A DNA stretch of 64,000 nt from Serratia ureilytica (GCF_013375155.1 NZ_JABXOF010000004.1:248001-312000), one strand, 5' to 3'; positions 45,514 through 55,126 are shown, numbered from the stretch's first letter. Made by a program: numbers and translations. Notes: generated from the sequence alone by a model not told the origin.

Positions 45514-46584
45514 GTGAAAAAACTGATTAATCAGGTCGAGTCGGTGTTGGAAGAGCAGTTGCAGGGGCTGGCAGAGGCTCATCCCGAGTTGCTGGTGCAT
45601 GCGGATCCGGCGTTCGTCACCCGCGCCGACGCGCCGGTAGCGGGCAAAGTGGCAATTCTGTCCGGCGGCGGCAGCGGCCACGAGCCGATGCACTGCGGTT
45701 TCGTCGGTGAAGGGATGCTCGACGGCGCCTGTCCGGGCGAGATTTTCACCTCGCCGACGCCGGATAAAATGTACGAGTGCGGTCAGGCGATCGACGGCGG
45801 CGCCGGGGTACTGCTGCTGATCAAGAACTACACCGGCGACGTGCTCAACTTCGAAACCGCCACCGAGCTGCTGCACGACAGCGGCGTCGCGGTGGCGACG
45901 GTGCTGGTGGATGACGACGTGGCGGTCAAGGACAGCCTGTTCACCGCCGGGCGGCGCGGGGTGGCCAACACCGTGCTGATGGAGAAATTGCTGGGTGCCG
46001 CCGCGGCGCGCGGCGACGATCTGGACAGCGTGGTGACGCTGGGGCATCGCATCAACAACCACGGGCATTCGATCGGTATCGCGCTGGGCGCCTGTACCGT
46101 CCCCGCCGCCGGCAAACCGTCGTTCACCCTGGCGGAGAACGAGATGGAGTTCGGCGTCGGCATTCACGGCGAGCCGGGCATTGCGCGCCGTCCGTTCACC
46201 ACGCTCAACGCGGCGGTGGATGACATGTTCCATACGCTGATCGACCACGGCCACTATCAGCGCACGATCCGCGTCTGGGATCGCCAACAGGGTGAGTGGC
46301 GCGACGAGATGCAGACCAAGCAGCCGCTGACGCGCGGCGATCGGGTGATCGCGTTGGTCAACAACCTGGGCGCCACGCCGCTGTCCGAGCTGTACGGCGT
46401 GTACCATCGGCTGGCGGAGCGCTGCGCCGAGGCGGGCATCATCATCGAACGCAACCTGGTGGGCGCGTATTGCACTTCGCTCGATATGCAGGGCGTGTCC
46501 ATCACGTTGTTGAACGTGGACGACGAACTGTTGTCCTTGTGGGATGCGCCGGTGAAAACGCCTGCGCTGCGTTGGGGTTGCTGA
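45514..46584 (+). CDS. dhaK: PTS-dependent dihydroxyacetone kinase, subunit DhaK
   Basis: 356 residues, as E. coli DhaK. Binds dihydroxyacetone covalently through H218 (FGVGIHGEPG) and hands it to DhaL for phosphorylation; in E. coli it also antagonises DhaR. Other motifs are LSGGGSGHEPMHCGFVG, GEIFTSPTPDK and IKNYTGDVLNFE. The start is GTG at 45514 with AGAGGAAA upstream; the longer ATG frame lies within gldA and is rejected. Confidence 0.96.
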   Translation: MKKLINQVESVLEEQLQGLAEAHPELLVHADPAFVTRADAPVAGKVAILSGGGSGHEPMHCGFVGEGMLDGACPGEIFTSPTPDKMYECGQAIDGGAGVLLLIKNYTGDVLNFETATELLHDSGVAVATVLVDDDVAVKDSLFTAGRRGVANTVLMEKLLGAAAARGDDLDSVVTLGHRINNHGHSIGIALGACTVPAAGKPSFTLAENEMEFGVGIHGEPGIARRPFTTLNAAVDDMFHTLIDHGHYQRTIRVWDRQQGEWRDEMQTKQPLTRGDRVIALVNNLGATPLSELYGVYHRLAERCAEAGIIIERNLVGAYCTSLDMQGVSITLLNVDDELLSLWDAPVKTPALRWGC

Positions 46585-46593
46585 GGAGGAATT

Positions 46594-47226
46594 ATGGCGT
46601 TGACCAAACCACAGGTCGTCGATTGGCTGATGCGTTGCGGCGAAGTGTTCAGCCGGGAGCGCGATTTTCTTACCCAACTGGACACCGAGATCGGCGATGC
46701 CGACCACGGCCTGAACATGAATCGCGGTTTCAATAAGGTGGTGGAAAAGCTGCCGTCGGTGGCGGACAAGGATATCGGCTTTATCCTGAAAAACACCGGC
46801 ATGACGCTGCTGTCGAGCGTAGGCGGCGCCAGCGGTCCGCTGTTCGGCACCTTCTTCATCCGCGCGGCGCAGGCGGCGAACGCCAAGCAAAGCCTGGATC
46901 TGGCGGAGCTGCATCAAATGATGCAGGAAGGGGTGGAAGGCGTGGTGATGCGCGGCAAGGCGGAGCCGGGCGACAAGACCATGTGCGATGCCTGGTGGCC
47001 GGTGGTGGAAAGCCTCGGCCAGTCCGCGCAGCAGAACCTGAGCGTGGCGGAGGCGCTGCAGCGCGCCGCCGACAGCGCCGAGCGGGCGGTGGAGAGCACC
47101 ATCACCATGCAGGCGCGCAAGGGGCGTGCCAGTTACCTGGGCGAGCGCAGCATCGGCCACCAGGATCCCGGCGCCACTTCGGTGATGCTGATGATGAAAA
47201 CGCTGGCCGAGGTCGCCGGCAGTTAG
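46594..47226 (+). CDS. dhaL: Dihydroxyacetone kinase ADP-binding subunit DhaL
   Basis: 210 residues, as E. coli. Carries a permanently bound ADP that DhaM rephosphorylates to ATP, then phosphorylates DHA on DhaK; it also activates DhaR in E. coli. The magnesium/nucleotide site is TEIGDADHGLNMNRGF, and glycine-rich SSVGGASGPLFGTFF and GHQDPGATSVML follow. GAGGAGG sits seven bases before the ATG, nine bases after dhaK. Confidence 0.96.
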   Translation: MALTKPQVVDWLMRCGEVFSRERDFLTQLDTEIGDADHGLNMNRGFNKVVEKLPSVADKDIGFILKNTGMTLLSSVGGASGPLFGTFFIRAAQAANAKQSLDLAELHQMMQEGVEGVVMRGKAEPGDKTMCDAWWPVVESLGQSAQQNLSVAEALQRAADSAERAVESTITMQARKGRASYLGERSIGHQDPGATSVMLMMKTLAEVAGS

Positions 47227-47237
47227 CAGGAGGCGAG

Positions 47238-48668
47238 ATGATTAATATCGTGGTGGTGTCGCACAGCGCGTTGCTGGCGCGCGGCGTTGAGCAACTGGCG
47301 CGGCAGATGATGCGCGGCGACGGCTGCAAGTTGGCGCTGGCGGCGGGCGTGGATGACGAGGAGCACCCGATCGGTACCGACGCGGTCAACGTCATGGAGG
47401 CGATCGAAGCGGTCGCCGACTGCGATGGCATTCTGGTGCTGATGGATCTGGGCAGCGCGCTGCTCAGTGCCGAAACCGCGCTCGATCTGCTGGATCCGGA
47501 GTTGGCCGCCAAGGTGCGGCTGTGCGCCGCGCCGCTGATCGAAGGCACGCTGGCGGCGGTGGTGGCCGCCAACTCCGGCGCTTCGCTGGAGCAGGTGGTG
47601 GCGGAGGCGCAGGGGGCGCTGCAGGCCAAGCAGGCGCAGCTGAGCGAGGCTTCACCTACGGCGAAGCGCGCGGCCTTGCCGCTGGCGCAGGGCAAAAGCG
47701 CAACCTGGACGGTGCAGAACCCGCACGGACTGCACGCGCGCCCGGCGGCGCGGCTGGTCGAAGCGCTGGCGCCGTTCAAGGCCGAGCTGGTGCTGGAAAA
47801 ACAGGGGCAGTGCGTCGATCCGCGCAGCCTCAATCAGCTGGCGCTGCTGCAGGTGCGCCACGGCGACACCATCCGTTTGATCGCCGACGGCGCGCAGGCG
47901 GACGAGGCGCTGGCGGCGTTCAAAACGCTGGCGGAGCAGCATTTTGGCGAGACGGTCTCCGAGCGGCAGCAGCCCTCGCTGCACGGCATTCCGGTGGCGG
48001 AAAGCGTCACCAGCGGGCCGGTGTTCCAGGCCCGCAGTGTCTGGCCGTCAGCCGCCGAGCGCCGGATCGGCGCGGACGAGGTGTTGGGCGAACAGCAACG
48101 CCTGCGGGAGGCGCTGCAGCACACGTTGAGCGATCTCAACCGGCTGGCGGAGCGCACCGGCACGCTGATCGGCAAGCCGCAGGCGGCTATCTTCGGCGCC
48201 CACAGCATGCTGCTGGACGATCCGGATCTGCAGCAGGCGGCTTACACCCGCATTGCGCAGCAGTTGTGCAGCGCCGAGCAGGCCTGGCGGCAGGTGCTGG
48301 AGGCGATCGCCGAAGAGTACCGCGAGTTGGATGACGACTACATGCGGGCGCGCGAACTGGACGTGCGCGACATGCTGCGCCGCACGCTGTGCCACCTGCA
48401 GGGGCAGCCGCTGCCGACCATTGCGCTCGCAGAGCCGTCAATACTGGTGATGGATGAGCTGATGCCCTCAGAGGTAGTGATGCTGGATCGCCGACTGGTG
48501 CTCGGCATCTGCCTGAGCGGCGGCAATGCCCTCTCGCACAGCGCCATTCTGGCGAAGGCGATGGGCATTCCGATGGTGGTCGGCATGCAGGATTGCCTGA
48601 GCAAAACCCGCAGCGGCCAGAAGGCGATGCTGGACGCCGCGCGTGGGGTGTTGCAGCTCAGCCACTAG
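47238..48668 (+). CDS. dhaM: PTS phosphotransfer protein DhaM (EIIA-HPr-EI fusion)
   Basis: 476 residues (E. coli 472). Passes phosphate from PEP-derived EI/HPr to DhaL-ADP. Three domains: mannose-type EIIA (1-130; H9 in VVVSHSALLARG), HPr-like (about 155-240; H166 in NPHGLHARPAARL) and a truncated EI N-domain (about 250-476; H434 in GGNALSHSAILAK). ATG 47238 follows GGAGG. The stop overlaps the dhaR stop on the opposite strand by four bases. Confidence 0.95.
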   Translation: MINIVVVSHSALLARGVEQLARQMMRGDGCKLALAAGVDDEEHPIGTDAVNVMEAIEAVADCDGILVLMDLGSALLSAETALDLLDPELAAKVRLCAAPLIEGTLAAVVAANSGASLEQVVAEAQGALQAKQAQLSEASPTAKRAALPLAQGKSATWTVQNPHGLHARPAARLVEALAPFKAELVLEKQGQCVDPRSLNQLALLQVRHGDTIRLIADGAQADEALAAFKTLAEQHFGETVSERQQPSLHGIPVAESVTSGPVFQARSVWPSAAERRIGADEVLGEQQRLREALQHTLSDLNRLAERTGTLIGKPQAAIFGAHSMLLDDPDLQQAAYTRIAQQLCSAEQAWRQVLEAIAEEYRELDDDYMRARELDVRDMLRRTLCHLQGQPLPTIALAEPSILVMDELMPSEVVMLDRRLVLGICLSGGNALSHSAILAKAMGIPMVVGMQDCLSKTRSGQKAMLDAARGVLQLSH

Positions 48669-50614
48669 GCGCGCAGCTTGAACTGGCGGATGTCGATCCC
48701 GTGTTGTTTGATCTTCCGCCACAGCGTGGTGCGGCCGATGCCCAGCAACTGCGCCATTTCCGTCAGTTGGCCGCGGCTGACGGTCGCCGCCCGCAGGATC
48801 GCCTGGCGCTCCATGTCCGTCAGCGTCAACAGCGGCGCGCCGGGCTGCGGATCGCTTTCCAGCAGCGACGGTTGGCCGAGCAGGTGCGCCGGCAGGTCCG
48901 CCAGCTGGATGTGGTGGCCGTGGCAAATCATTGCCGCGCGCTCCACCACCCCTTTCAGTTCCAAATCGTTGCCCGGCCACAGATAGAGCGCCAGCTGAGC
49001 CATCACCTCGTCATCCACCCGGAAGCGACACTGAAAATGTTGCTCCAGCGTGCGCAGATGGTGTTTGACCAGCAGCGGAATATCGCTCAGCCGCTGACGC
49101 AGCGGCGGGATTTGGATCTCGAACGCCTGCAGGCTGTAAAACAGCTGGCGGCGGAAGCGGTTTTGCTGCACCAGCAGCGGCAGGTCGGCGGCGCTGCTGG
49201 CGATCACCCGCACATCGACCGGGATCACCCGGCTGGAATTGAGGCGGATCACCACGCCGGTTTTCAGCACCTGCAGCAGCGCCGACTGCATCTCCGCCGG
49301 CAGGTATTCGATCTGTTCCAGGTACAGCGTGCCGCCGTTAGCCAATTCGAATTTACTGAGCTGGCCCGCCTCTTCTTCGCTGGCGTCGCTGCCCAGCAGC
49401 TCACGCAGCCCCTGCGCCTGCGGCAGCAGTTGGCAGTTGAGGGCGATATACGGCCCGGCGGCGCGTTCGCCGGCGTTGTGGATAGCCTGGCTGAGCAGCT
49501 CTTTGCCGACGCCTTCTTCCCCACGCAACAGGATCGGATGCTGGCCTTTGGCCGCCTGCTGCCCGTAACGGATCAATCGCCGCATTTCCAGCGAGGCGGA
49601 AGGCATCTGTTCGAAGCTGTGGCTGACGCGCCCCAGCTGGCTGCTGACATATTGGCGCAGCCGTTCGAGCGGGTGCAGCAGGGCGATGAAACTGCAGCGA
49701 TCGCCGTCGAAAATCGGCTTGAGCGTCAGCAAGGCGGCGATAAACTGCCGCTGGCTTTCGAAGGTGACTTCGACGTGTTGCAGCGGTTGGCGATCGGCGA
49801 TGGCGCGCTTGAGCAGCGCGGGCAGCGTCAACAGCTGCGCCAACGGCTTGCCCTGGCTCTGCTGTTCGTCCAGCTTCAACAGGCCGGCGGCGCGCTGGTT
49901 GATGTATTGCAGGTAGCCGCGGTGATCCCAGGCCATGACGCCGTCGTCCACGCCGTCCAGCAGGCCGTAAAGCTGATTCAGATGGCGGTTGGATTCCGCC
50001 AGCAGGCCGTCGGCGTTCAGCGAGTTGCCGATTTCGCGGGCGATGGCCAGCGTCAGCGACAGATCGCCGGCGGCGCAGTCGGCCAGCAGACAGCCCAGCG
50101 CGATCGAGCCGCGCTGGCGGCCGCTGTTGTCGTAGACCGGCGTGGCGCAGAACGACCAGCCGTGCAGCGCTCGGCGCACGTGTTCTTCACCGCTCACCCG
50201 CACCGGGTGGCCTTCCGCCGCCGCCAGCGCCGGGGCATTGGTGCCTATCAACCCTTCGGCCCAGTAAGCGCCGGGGGCGAACCCCAGTTGCTGCAGATGT
50301 TCCCAGGTTTGGGCGTCGCCGCAGCGCCACAGCATGCAGCCGCTCTCGTCGAGGATCATCAGCAGGCAACGCCGCGGCTCCATGTATTCACAGGCGTCTT
50401 CCAGCGCCGCCTGGCCGAGCGTCAGCAGATCGTTCTTGCGGCGGCAAATCGATTCGAAGGTGGCGCCCTGCGCACGGTGCGGCGCTTGCCAGACATCGGG
50501 CTGCATCAGGCTGCGGCAACGCAGCCAGGAGGCGTACACCGCCGGCGTCGGGCGCAGCGGCGGCGGCAGTTCGCCGTCGTTAATCAGTTGCTGCCAACGT
50601 GAATCGTTGTCCAT
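48665..50614 (-). CDS. dhaR: Dihydroxyacetone regulon activator DhaR
   Basis: 649 residues (E. coli 639). Bacterial enhancer-binding-protein architecture: GAF-like (about 50-190), PAS (about 205-315), AAA+ (about 340-570) and Fis-type HTH (about 615-642; MAQLLGIGRTTLWRKIKQHG). Walker A survives (GEEGVGKE, 365-372), but the GAFTGA loop is absent (SDASEEEAGQLSK stands there) and Walker B reads GTLYLEQIE instead of the usual D-E. E. coli DhaR likewise activates a sigma-70 promoter. Convergent with dhaM, unlike the divergent E. coli arrangement. Confidence 0.93.
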   Translation of the reverse strand: MDNDSRWQQLINDGELPPPLRPTPAVYASWLRCRSLMQPDVWQAPHRAQGATFESICRRKNDLLTLGQAALEDACEYMEPRRCLLMILDESGCMLWRCGDAQTWEHLQQLGFAPGAYWAEGLIGTNAPALAAAEGHPVRVSGEEHVRRALHGWSFCATPVYDNSGRQRGSIALGCLLADCAAGDLSLTLAIAREIGNSLNADGLLAESNRHLNQLYGLLDGVDDGVMAWDHRGYLQYINQRAAGLLKLDEQQSQGKPLAQLLTLPALLKRAIADRQPLQHVEVTFESQRQFIAALLTLKPIFDGDRCSFIALLHPLERLRQYVSSQLGRVSHSFEQMPSASLEMRRLIRYGQQAAKGQHPILLRGEEGVGKELLSQAIHNAGERAAGPYIALNCQLLPQAQGLRELLGSDASEEEAGQLSKFELANGGTLYLEQIEYLPAEMQSALLQVLKTGVVIRLNSSRVIPVDVRVIASSAADLPLLVQQNRFRRQLFYSLQAFEIQIPPLRQRLSDIPLLVKHHLRTLEQHFQCRFRVDDEVMAQLALYLWPGNDLELKGVVERAAMICHGHHIQLADLPAHLLGQPSLLESDPQPGAPLLTLTDMERQAILRAATVSRGQLTEMAQLLGIGRTTLWRKIKQHGIDIRQFKLRA

Positions 50615-50710
50615 CGAACCTCATCCAACTGCGAAAACGAGAGTGACGATGATATCACCTGGCGCAGCGGCGGCTGTGAGGCGGCGGGCAGAAGCGGGGA
50701 AAATCGGGAC

Positions 50711-50746
50711 AAAAAAAACGGGGCGCGGCGCAGGCCGGACCCCGTG
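50711..50746 (-). terminator. Terminator of tolC
   Basis: Minus-strand hairpin ACGGGG-tc-CGGC-ctgc-GCCG-cg-CCCCGT followed by eight Ts, just beyond the tolC stop. It separates tolC from dhaR, both leftward. Confidence 0.82.
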
Positions 50747-50764
50747 TTTGTCAGCGTGCGGACA

Positions 50765-52282
50765 TCAGTTGCGGAATGGGTTGCCGCTGTGGCGAGCCGG
50801 TTGGCTGGTGGTAACGGCCGGCGCGGATGCGCGAGTGGCCGCCGGTGCCGGCGCCGCAGTCTGTTGCATCGGCGCATTGTCCTGATAACCGTCCGCATAG
50901 GCGTCCTGCGCGCGGTTTTGCGGTGCGACGGCGTCAGGCGCGGTCGATACCGGCTTGCCCAACGCGCCGTTCAGCAGCAGCAGATCGTTCTGGTTCAGCG
51001 TGCCGAGCGCCGACTTGATGTTCAGCTGGTTGATCAAATAGGTATAACGCGCGTCGGACAGCTGACGTTTGGCGTTATACAGCGTGGTGGTGGCGTCCAG
51101 CACATCGACGATGGTGCGGGTACCGACCTGATAACCGGCTTCCATCGCGTCCAGGGAGCTCTGTGCGGAGATCACCGCCTGTTTGTAGGCGTTGATGCTG
51201 CTGATCGAAGCGTTAACGTTGTTGAACGATGAACGCACGGTCTGCACCACGCTGCGGTGAGCGCTTTCCAGCTGCTCGCTGGCGCCGACGAAGCCGTACT
51301 GCGCTTGTTTAACCTGCGAGTTGGTCGCGCCGCCGCTGTACAGCGGCAGGTTGAAGCTGATGCCCACTTTATTTTGGCCCGCATCGGAGTCGCTGTAGCG
51401 TGCGGCATTCGCGCCGCCGGTGTTTGAGCCGTTATATTTGGTATTGCTGATGCCGGTTGACGCGCTGACGTCAATCGTCGGCATATAGCCGGTTTGGGCT
51501 GCGCGGATCTGTTCGCGCGCCAGATCCTGGCTCAGGCGGGCGGACAGCAGGCTCAGGTTGCGCGCTTCAGCTTCTTTCAGCAGGTTGTTCACCGCTTCCG
51601 GGCGCTGGGTGCTGAAGCGATCGGTATTCAGCGAGGCCAGCTCAGGGTAGAAGCTGCCGGTGACCTGACGCAGCGTTTCCAGCGCGTTGTCCAGATCGTT
51701 GCGGGCGGAGACTTCCGCCGCCAGCACGGTGTCATAGTTCGAGCGGGCGTTCTGCACGTCGGTGATCGCCACCAGGCCCACGTTGAAGCGCTGAGTGGTT
51801 TGATCCAGCGTGCGGTACACCGCGTCTTTCTGCGCCTGGGTGTACGACAGCGTGTCGATCGCCTTCAGCACGTTAAAGTAGGCGGTGGCGGTGTTGAGAA
51901 TCAGCGACTGCTCTGCGGTCTGGAAGGTGACGTCGGAGATGCCGGCGCTCTTTTCCTGCAGCGTCAGCTGGCGCCATTTCGACATGTCGAAGAGGGTCTG
52001 CGTCAACGCCAGCGAACCGCTGGTGACGTTGCTGTTAACGCCATTGCTGTCACGATAACCGTTGGTGTAATCGTAACCTGCGGTTAAACCGAGCTGCGGC
52101 AGCAGCGGGCTGCGCGCTTCATTGATCTTTTCGAATGCGGCGTCGCGGTCAGCAGCACTTTTGCGCAGATCCGGGTTACTTTCCCTGGCCTGTTTGTAGA
52201 CCTGCAGCAGGTTCTCTGCCTGGCTCATTGCACTGAAGCCGCCCAGGCTCAGTCCGATAAGAAGGGGGAGCAGTTTCTTCAT
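50765..52282 (-). CDS. tolC: Outer membrane channel TolC
   Basis: 505 residues (E. coli 493). Trimeric outer-membrane exit duct shared by RND, MFS and ABC drug pumps and type I secretion. Signal peptide MKKLLPLLIGLSLGGFSAMSQA. Internal duplication is clear: LTLQEKSAGISDVTFQ, TQAQKDAVYRTLDQTTQRFN, VGLVAITDVQNARSNYDTVL versus QLESAHRSVVQTVRSSFNNV, VGTRTIVDVLDATTTLYNA. The C-terminal tail (from about 440) is variable and proline/alanine-rich, ending GNPFRN. ATG 52282 by homology; ATG 52288 adds two residues. Confidence 0.97.
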   Translation of the reverse strand: MKKLLPLLIGLSLGGFSAMSQAENLLQVYKQARESNPDLRKSAADRDAAFEKINEARSPLLPQLGLTAGYDYTNGYRDSNGVNSNVTSGSLALTQTLFDMSKWRQLTLQEKSAGISDVTFQTAEQSLILNTATAYFNVLKAIDTLSYTQAQKDAVYRTLDQTTQRFNVGLVAITDVQNARSNYDTVLAAEVSARNDLDNALETLRQVTGSFYPELASLNTDRFSTQRPEAVNNLLKEAEARNLSLLSARLSQDLAREQIRAAQTGYMPTIDVSASTGISNTKYNGSNTGGANAARYSDSDAGQNKVGISFNLPLYSGGATNSQVKQAQYGFVGASEQLESAHRSVVQTVRSSFNNVNASISSINAYKQAVISAQSSLDAMEAGYQVGTRTIVDVLDATTTLYNAKRQLSDARYTYLINQLNIKSALGTLNQNDLLLLNGALGKPVSTAPDAVAPQNRAQDAYADGYQDNAPMQQTAAPAPAATRASAPAVTTSQPARHSGNPFRN

Positions 52283-52346
52283 TTGCATTCCTTGTTGTGC
52301 AGCAATATTGCTATGTTAGCGCTGACGATAGACGAAATAGTTGCCG

Positions 52347-52392
52347 ATTCTAGCAGAGTCTGCGGTACGCATCAGGTGGCTGAATGTGCCAT
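52347..52392 (-). promoter_or_regulatory. tolC promoter with mar/sox/rob box
   Basis: Minus strand ATGGCACATTCAGCCACCTG (52392-52373) matches the marbox consensus AYnGCACnnWnnRYYAAAYn at 12 of 14 fixed positions. A -10 TAGAAT (52352-52347, five of six) follows 20 bases later, and the -35 position is poor, as in class II MarA/SoxS/Rob-dependent promoters. E. coli tolC is known to be activated by these regulators. The start would leave a leader of roughly 60 bases. Confidence 0.6.
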
Positions 52393-52629
52393 CTCACGTA
52401 ACTTTTACCTTTCAGACCGCCCATTTACCTTGGCGTACTGCCCGGGCCGACTGCAGCTGATATTATGGCTGACAATCAGGATTGTTTCCCGCTATTACCC
52501 GCGAGCGCACAAACGCGCCGCGTCCGGCGGCGAAAAACAGCCTAACATAAAGCGGCGGCGGTGAGACCCGCTGTTTCTGTCATCAAAACCGTTTATTTTA
52601 TCGGCATACTCACGCAGGAGAATTCGCGC

Positions 52630-53262
52630 ATGAACCGTTCGCAGCCGTCACCCGTCACCTTCGATAAAAAAGATGTAGAAATTATTGCACGCGAGACGCT
52701 GTACCGTGGTTTTTTTTCACTCAATTTATACCGGTTTCGCCATCGCTTGTTCAATGGCGAAATGAGTCCTGAAATCACGCGTGAAATTTTCGAGCGCGGC
52801 CATGCGGCGGTGCTGCTGCCCTACGACCCGGTGCGCGATGAAGTGGTGCTGATTGAACAACTGCGCATCGCCGCGGTCGATACCAGTAATTCGCCCTGGC
52901 TGCTGGAAATGGTGGCGGGTATGATCGAAACCGGCGAAAGCGTCGAAGACGTGTGCCGCCGCGAAGCGCAGGAAGAAGCCGGCGTGGTGGTCGGGCGCTG
53001 CAAGCCGGTGCTGAGCTATCTGGCCAGCCCCGGCGGCACCAGCGAACGCTTGTCGATCATGGTCGGCGAGGTGGATGCCGGCACCGCCGAAGGCATCCAC
53101 GGCCTGGCGGAAGAGCATGAAGATATTCGCGTCCATGTGGTCAGCCGTGAGCAGGCTTACCGCTGGGTGGAAGAAGGCGCGATCGATAACGCCGCATCAG
53201 TGATTGCATTGCAATGGCTGGCGTTGCACCATGAATCGTTGAGAAAAGAGTGGGCCAACTAA
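52630..53262 (+). CDS. nudF: ADP-ribose diphosphatase NudF
   Basis: 210 residues (E. coli 209). Hydrolyses ADP-ribose to AMP and ribose 5-phosphate; affects ADP-glucose and glycogen levels. The Nudix box is [20 protein letters not shown] followed by AG. ATG 52630 ([18 protein letters not shown]) by homology, with CAGGAGAA before it. Divergent from tolC; overlaps yqiB by one base (TAATG). Confidence 0.95.
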   Translation: MNRSQPSPVTFDKKDVEIIARETLYRGFFSLNLYRFRHRLFNGEMSPEITREIFERGHAAVLLPYDPVRDEVVLIEQLRIAAVDTSNSPWLLEMVAGMIETGESVEDVCRREAQEEAGVVVGRCKPVLSYLASPGGTSERLSIMVGEVDAGTAEGIHGLAEEHEDIRVHVVSREQAYRWVEEGAIDNAASVIALQWLALHHESLRKEWAN

Positions 53263-53687
53263 TGAAACAGCGCTATACCCCTGATTTCCCCGAAATGATG
53301 AGATTGTGCGAAACCAACTTCGCGCAATTGCGCCGCTTGCTGCCGCGCAACGACGAAGCGGGCGAAACGGTGACTTATCAGGTGAACGGCGCTAGCTATC
53401 GTTTGACCATTGTTGAGTCCACGCGTTACACGTCGCTGGTGGAGATCGAGCAGATCTTTCCGGCGGTCAGCTACTGGAGCCTGCCCGCGATGACGGTGCG
53501 GTTATACCATGACGCCATGGTTGCGGAAGTGTGTTCCAGTCAGCAGATCTACCGCTTTAAAGCGCGTTATGATTATCCTAATAAAAAGTTGCATCAACGC
53601 GACGAAAAGCATCAAATTAACCAGTTTCTTGCTGATTGGCTGCGCTACTGTTTGGCGCATGGAGCGATGGCGGTTCCGGTTTGTTAG
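53262..53687 (+). CDS. yqiB: Conserved protein YqiB (DUF1249)
   Basis: 141 residues (E. coli 140). Cytoplasmic protein of unknown function, always near nudF and cpdA. Blocks are [32 protein letters not shown] and [20 protein letters not shown], with LADWL at the C-terminal helix. Start ATG 53262 overlaps the nudF stop. Confidence 0.92.
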   Translation: MKQRYTPDFPEMMRLCETNFAQLRRLLPRNDEAGETVTYQVNGASYRLTIVESTRYTSLVEIEQIFPAVSYWSLPAMTVRLYHDAMVAEVCSSQQIYRFKARYDYPNKKLHQRDEKHQINQFLADWLRYCLAHGAMAVPVC

Positions 53688-53714
53688 ACAGACTGAAATA
53701 ACAAAGGACACCAT

Positions 53715-54542
53715 TTGGAAAGCCTGTTTAAACTGCCCGTGGCGAGTGGGGCCGCGGTCAGGATTCTACAAATAACAGATACCCACCTTTTTGCCGGCGA
53801 ACACGAGACGTTGCTCGGCATCAATACCTATCGCAGCTATCACGCGGTGCTGAACGCCATTCAGGCGCAGCGCCGCGATGTCGATTTGATCGTCGCCACG
53901 GGAGATTTGGCGCAGGATCATTCGCAGGAGGCGTACCGCCACTTCGCCGCCGGAATCGCGCAACTGCCGGCCCCGTGCGTGTGGCTGCCGGGCAACCACG
54001 ATTTCCAACCGGCGATGGTCGACGCGTTGGCCGCCGCCGGCATCGCCCCTTCCAAGCAGGTGCTGCTGGGCGATAACTGGCAGGTGCTGATGTTGGACAG
54101 TCAGGTGTTCGGCGTACCGCACGGCGAGCTGAGCGAATACCAGCTCGAGTGGATGGAGCGCTGCCTGCAGGCGCACCCCGAGCGTTACACGCTGTTGCTG
54201 CTGCACCACCATCCGCTGCCTTCCGGCTGCACCTGGCTCGATCAGCACAGCCTGCGCAACCCGCATATGCTAGGCGCGATTCTGTTGCGCTACCCGAAGG
54301 TGAATACCGTGGTGTGCGGTCATATTCACCAGGATCTGGATCTGGAATGGCAGGGCCGGCGTCTGTTGGCGACGCCGTCCACCTGCGTGCAATTCAAGCC
54401 GCACTGCACTAACTTTACCATCGACGACGTCTCCCCCGGCTGGCGTTACCTCGATCTGCTGCCGGACGGCCGCGTCGAGACGCAGGTGTTCCGCCTGGAA
54501 AACGACGATTTCCGCCCCGATATGGACTCGGATGGATACTGA
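53715..54542 (+). CDS. cpdA: 3',5'-cAMP phosphodiesterase CpdA
   Basis: 275 residues, as E. coli. Calcineurin-type metallophosphoesterase lowering cAMP and so CRP activity. Metal motifs are ITDTHLF (D22, H24), [22 protein letters not shown] and CGHIHQDLD. The start is TTG at 53715 (as in E. coli), after AAAGGACACCA. Overlaps yqiA by one base. Confidence 0.95.
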   Translation: MESLFKLPVASGAAVRILQITDTHLFAGEHETLLGINTYRSYHAVLNAIQAQRRDVDLIVATGDLAQDHSQEAYRHFAAGIAQLPAPCVWLPGNHDFQPAMVDALAAAGIAPSKQVLLGDNWQVLMLDSQVFGVPHGELSEYQLEWMERCLQAHPERYTLLLLHHHPLPSGCTWLDQHSLRNPHMLGAILLRYPKVNTVVCGHIHQDLDLEWQGRRLLATPSTCVQFKPHCTNFTIDDVSPGWRYLDLLPDGRVETQVFRLENDDFRPDMDSDGY

Positions 54543-55126
54543 TGCCTTCGACACTGCTCTACCTGCACGGTTTCAACAGCTCGCCGCAGTCGGCCAAGGC
54601 GGTGGCCTTCAAGGCCTGGCTGGCCGAACACCATCCCGCTATCGAGATGCTGGTGCCGCAGTTGCCGGCCTTTCCGGCGGAGGCCGCCGAGATGCTGGAA
54701 AATCTGGTGCTGGAACGCGCCGGACAAACGCTCGGATTGGTGGGGTCCTCGCTGGGCGGCTATTACGCCACCTGGCTGTCGCAGTGTTTTTCGCTGCCGG
54801 CGGTGGTGGTCAACCCGGCGGTCAAGCCGTTTGAGCTGCTGGTCGACTATCTCGGCGCCAACGAGAACCCCTACACCGGCCAGCAATATGTGTTAGAGTC
54901 TCGTCACGTTTACGATCTGAAAGTGATGCAGATCGATCCTTTGGAGTCGCCGGATTTAATCTGGCTGCTGCAGCAAACGGGCGATGAAATTCTCGATTAC
55001 GGCCAGGCAGTGGCGTATTACACCGCGTGTCGGCAAACGGTGGAGTCGGGTGGAAACCACGCCTTCGTCGGTTTCGAGCACTACTTCCCCCAGATTGTGG
55101 ATTTTTTAGGGCTAAACGCGGTCTGA
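54542..55126 (+). CDS. yqiA: Alpha/beta-hydrolase esterase YqiA
   Basis: 194 residues (E. coli 193). Short-chain acyl esterase; natural substrate unknown. Nucleophile elbow [10 protein letters not shown] (S70 central Ser), probable Asp in [10 protein letters not shown] and His in [10 protein letters not shown]. The oxyanion strand is [11 protein letters not shown]. In a run nudF-yqiB-cpdA-yqiA-parE with little spacing. Confidence 0.93.
   Translation: MPSTLLYLHGFNSSPQSAKAVAFKAWLAEHHPAIEMLVPQLPAFPAEAAEMLENLVLERAGQTLGLVGSSLGGYYATWLSQCFSLPAVVVNPAVKPFELLVDYLGANENPYTGQQYVLESRHVYDLKVMQIDPLESPDLIWLLQQTGDEILDYGQAVAYYTACRQTVESGGNHAFVGFEHYFPQIVDFLGLNAV

Noticed and set aside
48593-50602. 669-codon open frame opposite dhaR
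   Set aside because: Antisense shadow of dhaR, whose GAF, PAS, AAA+ and HTH domains are clear on the other strand.
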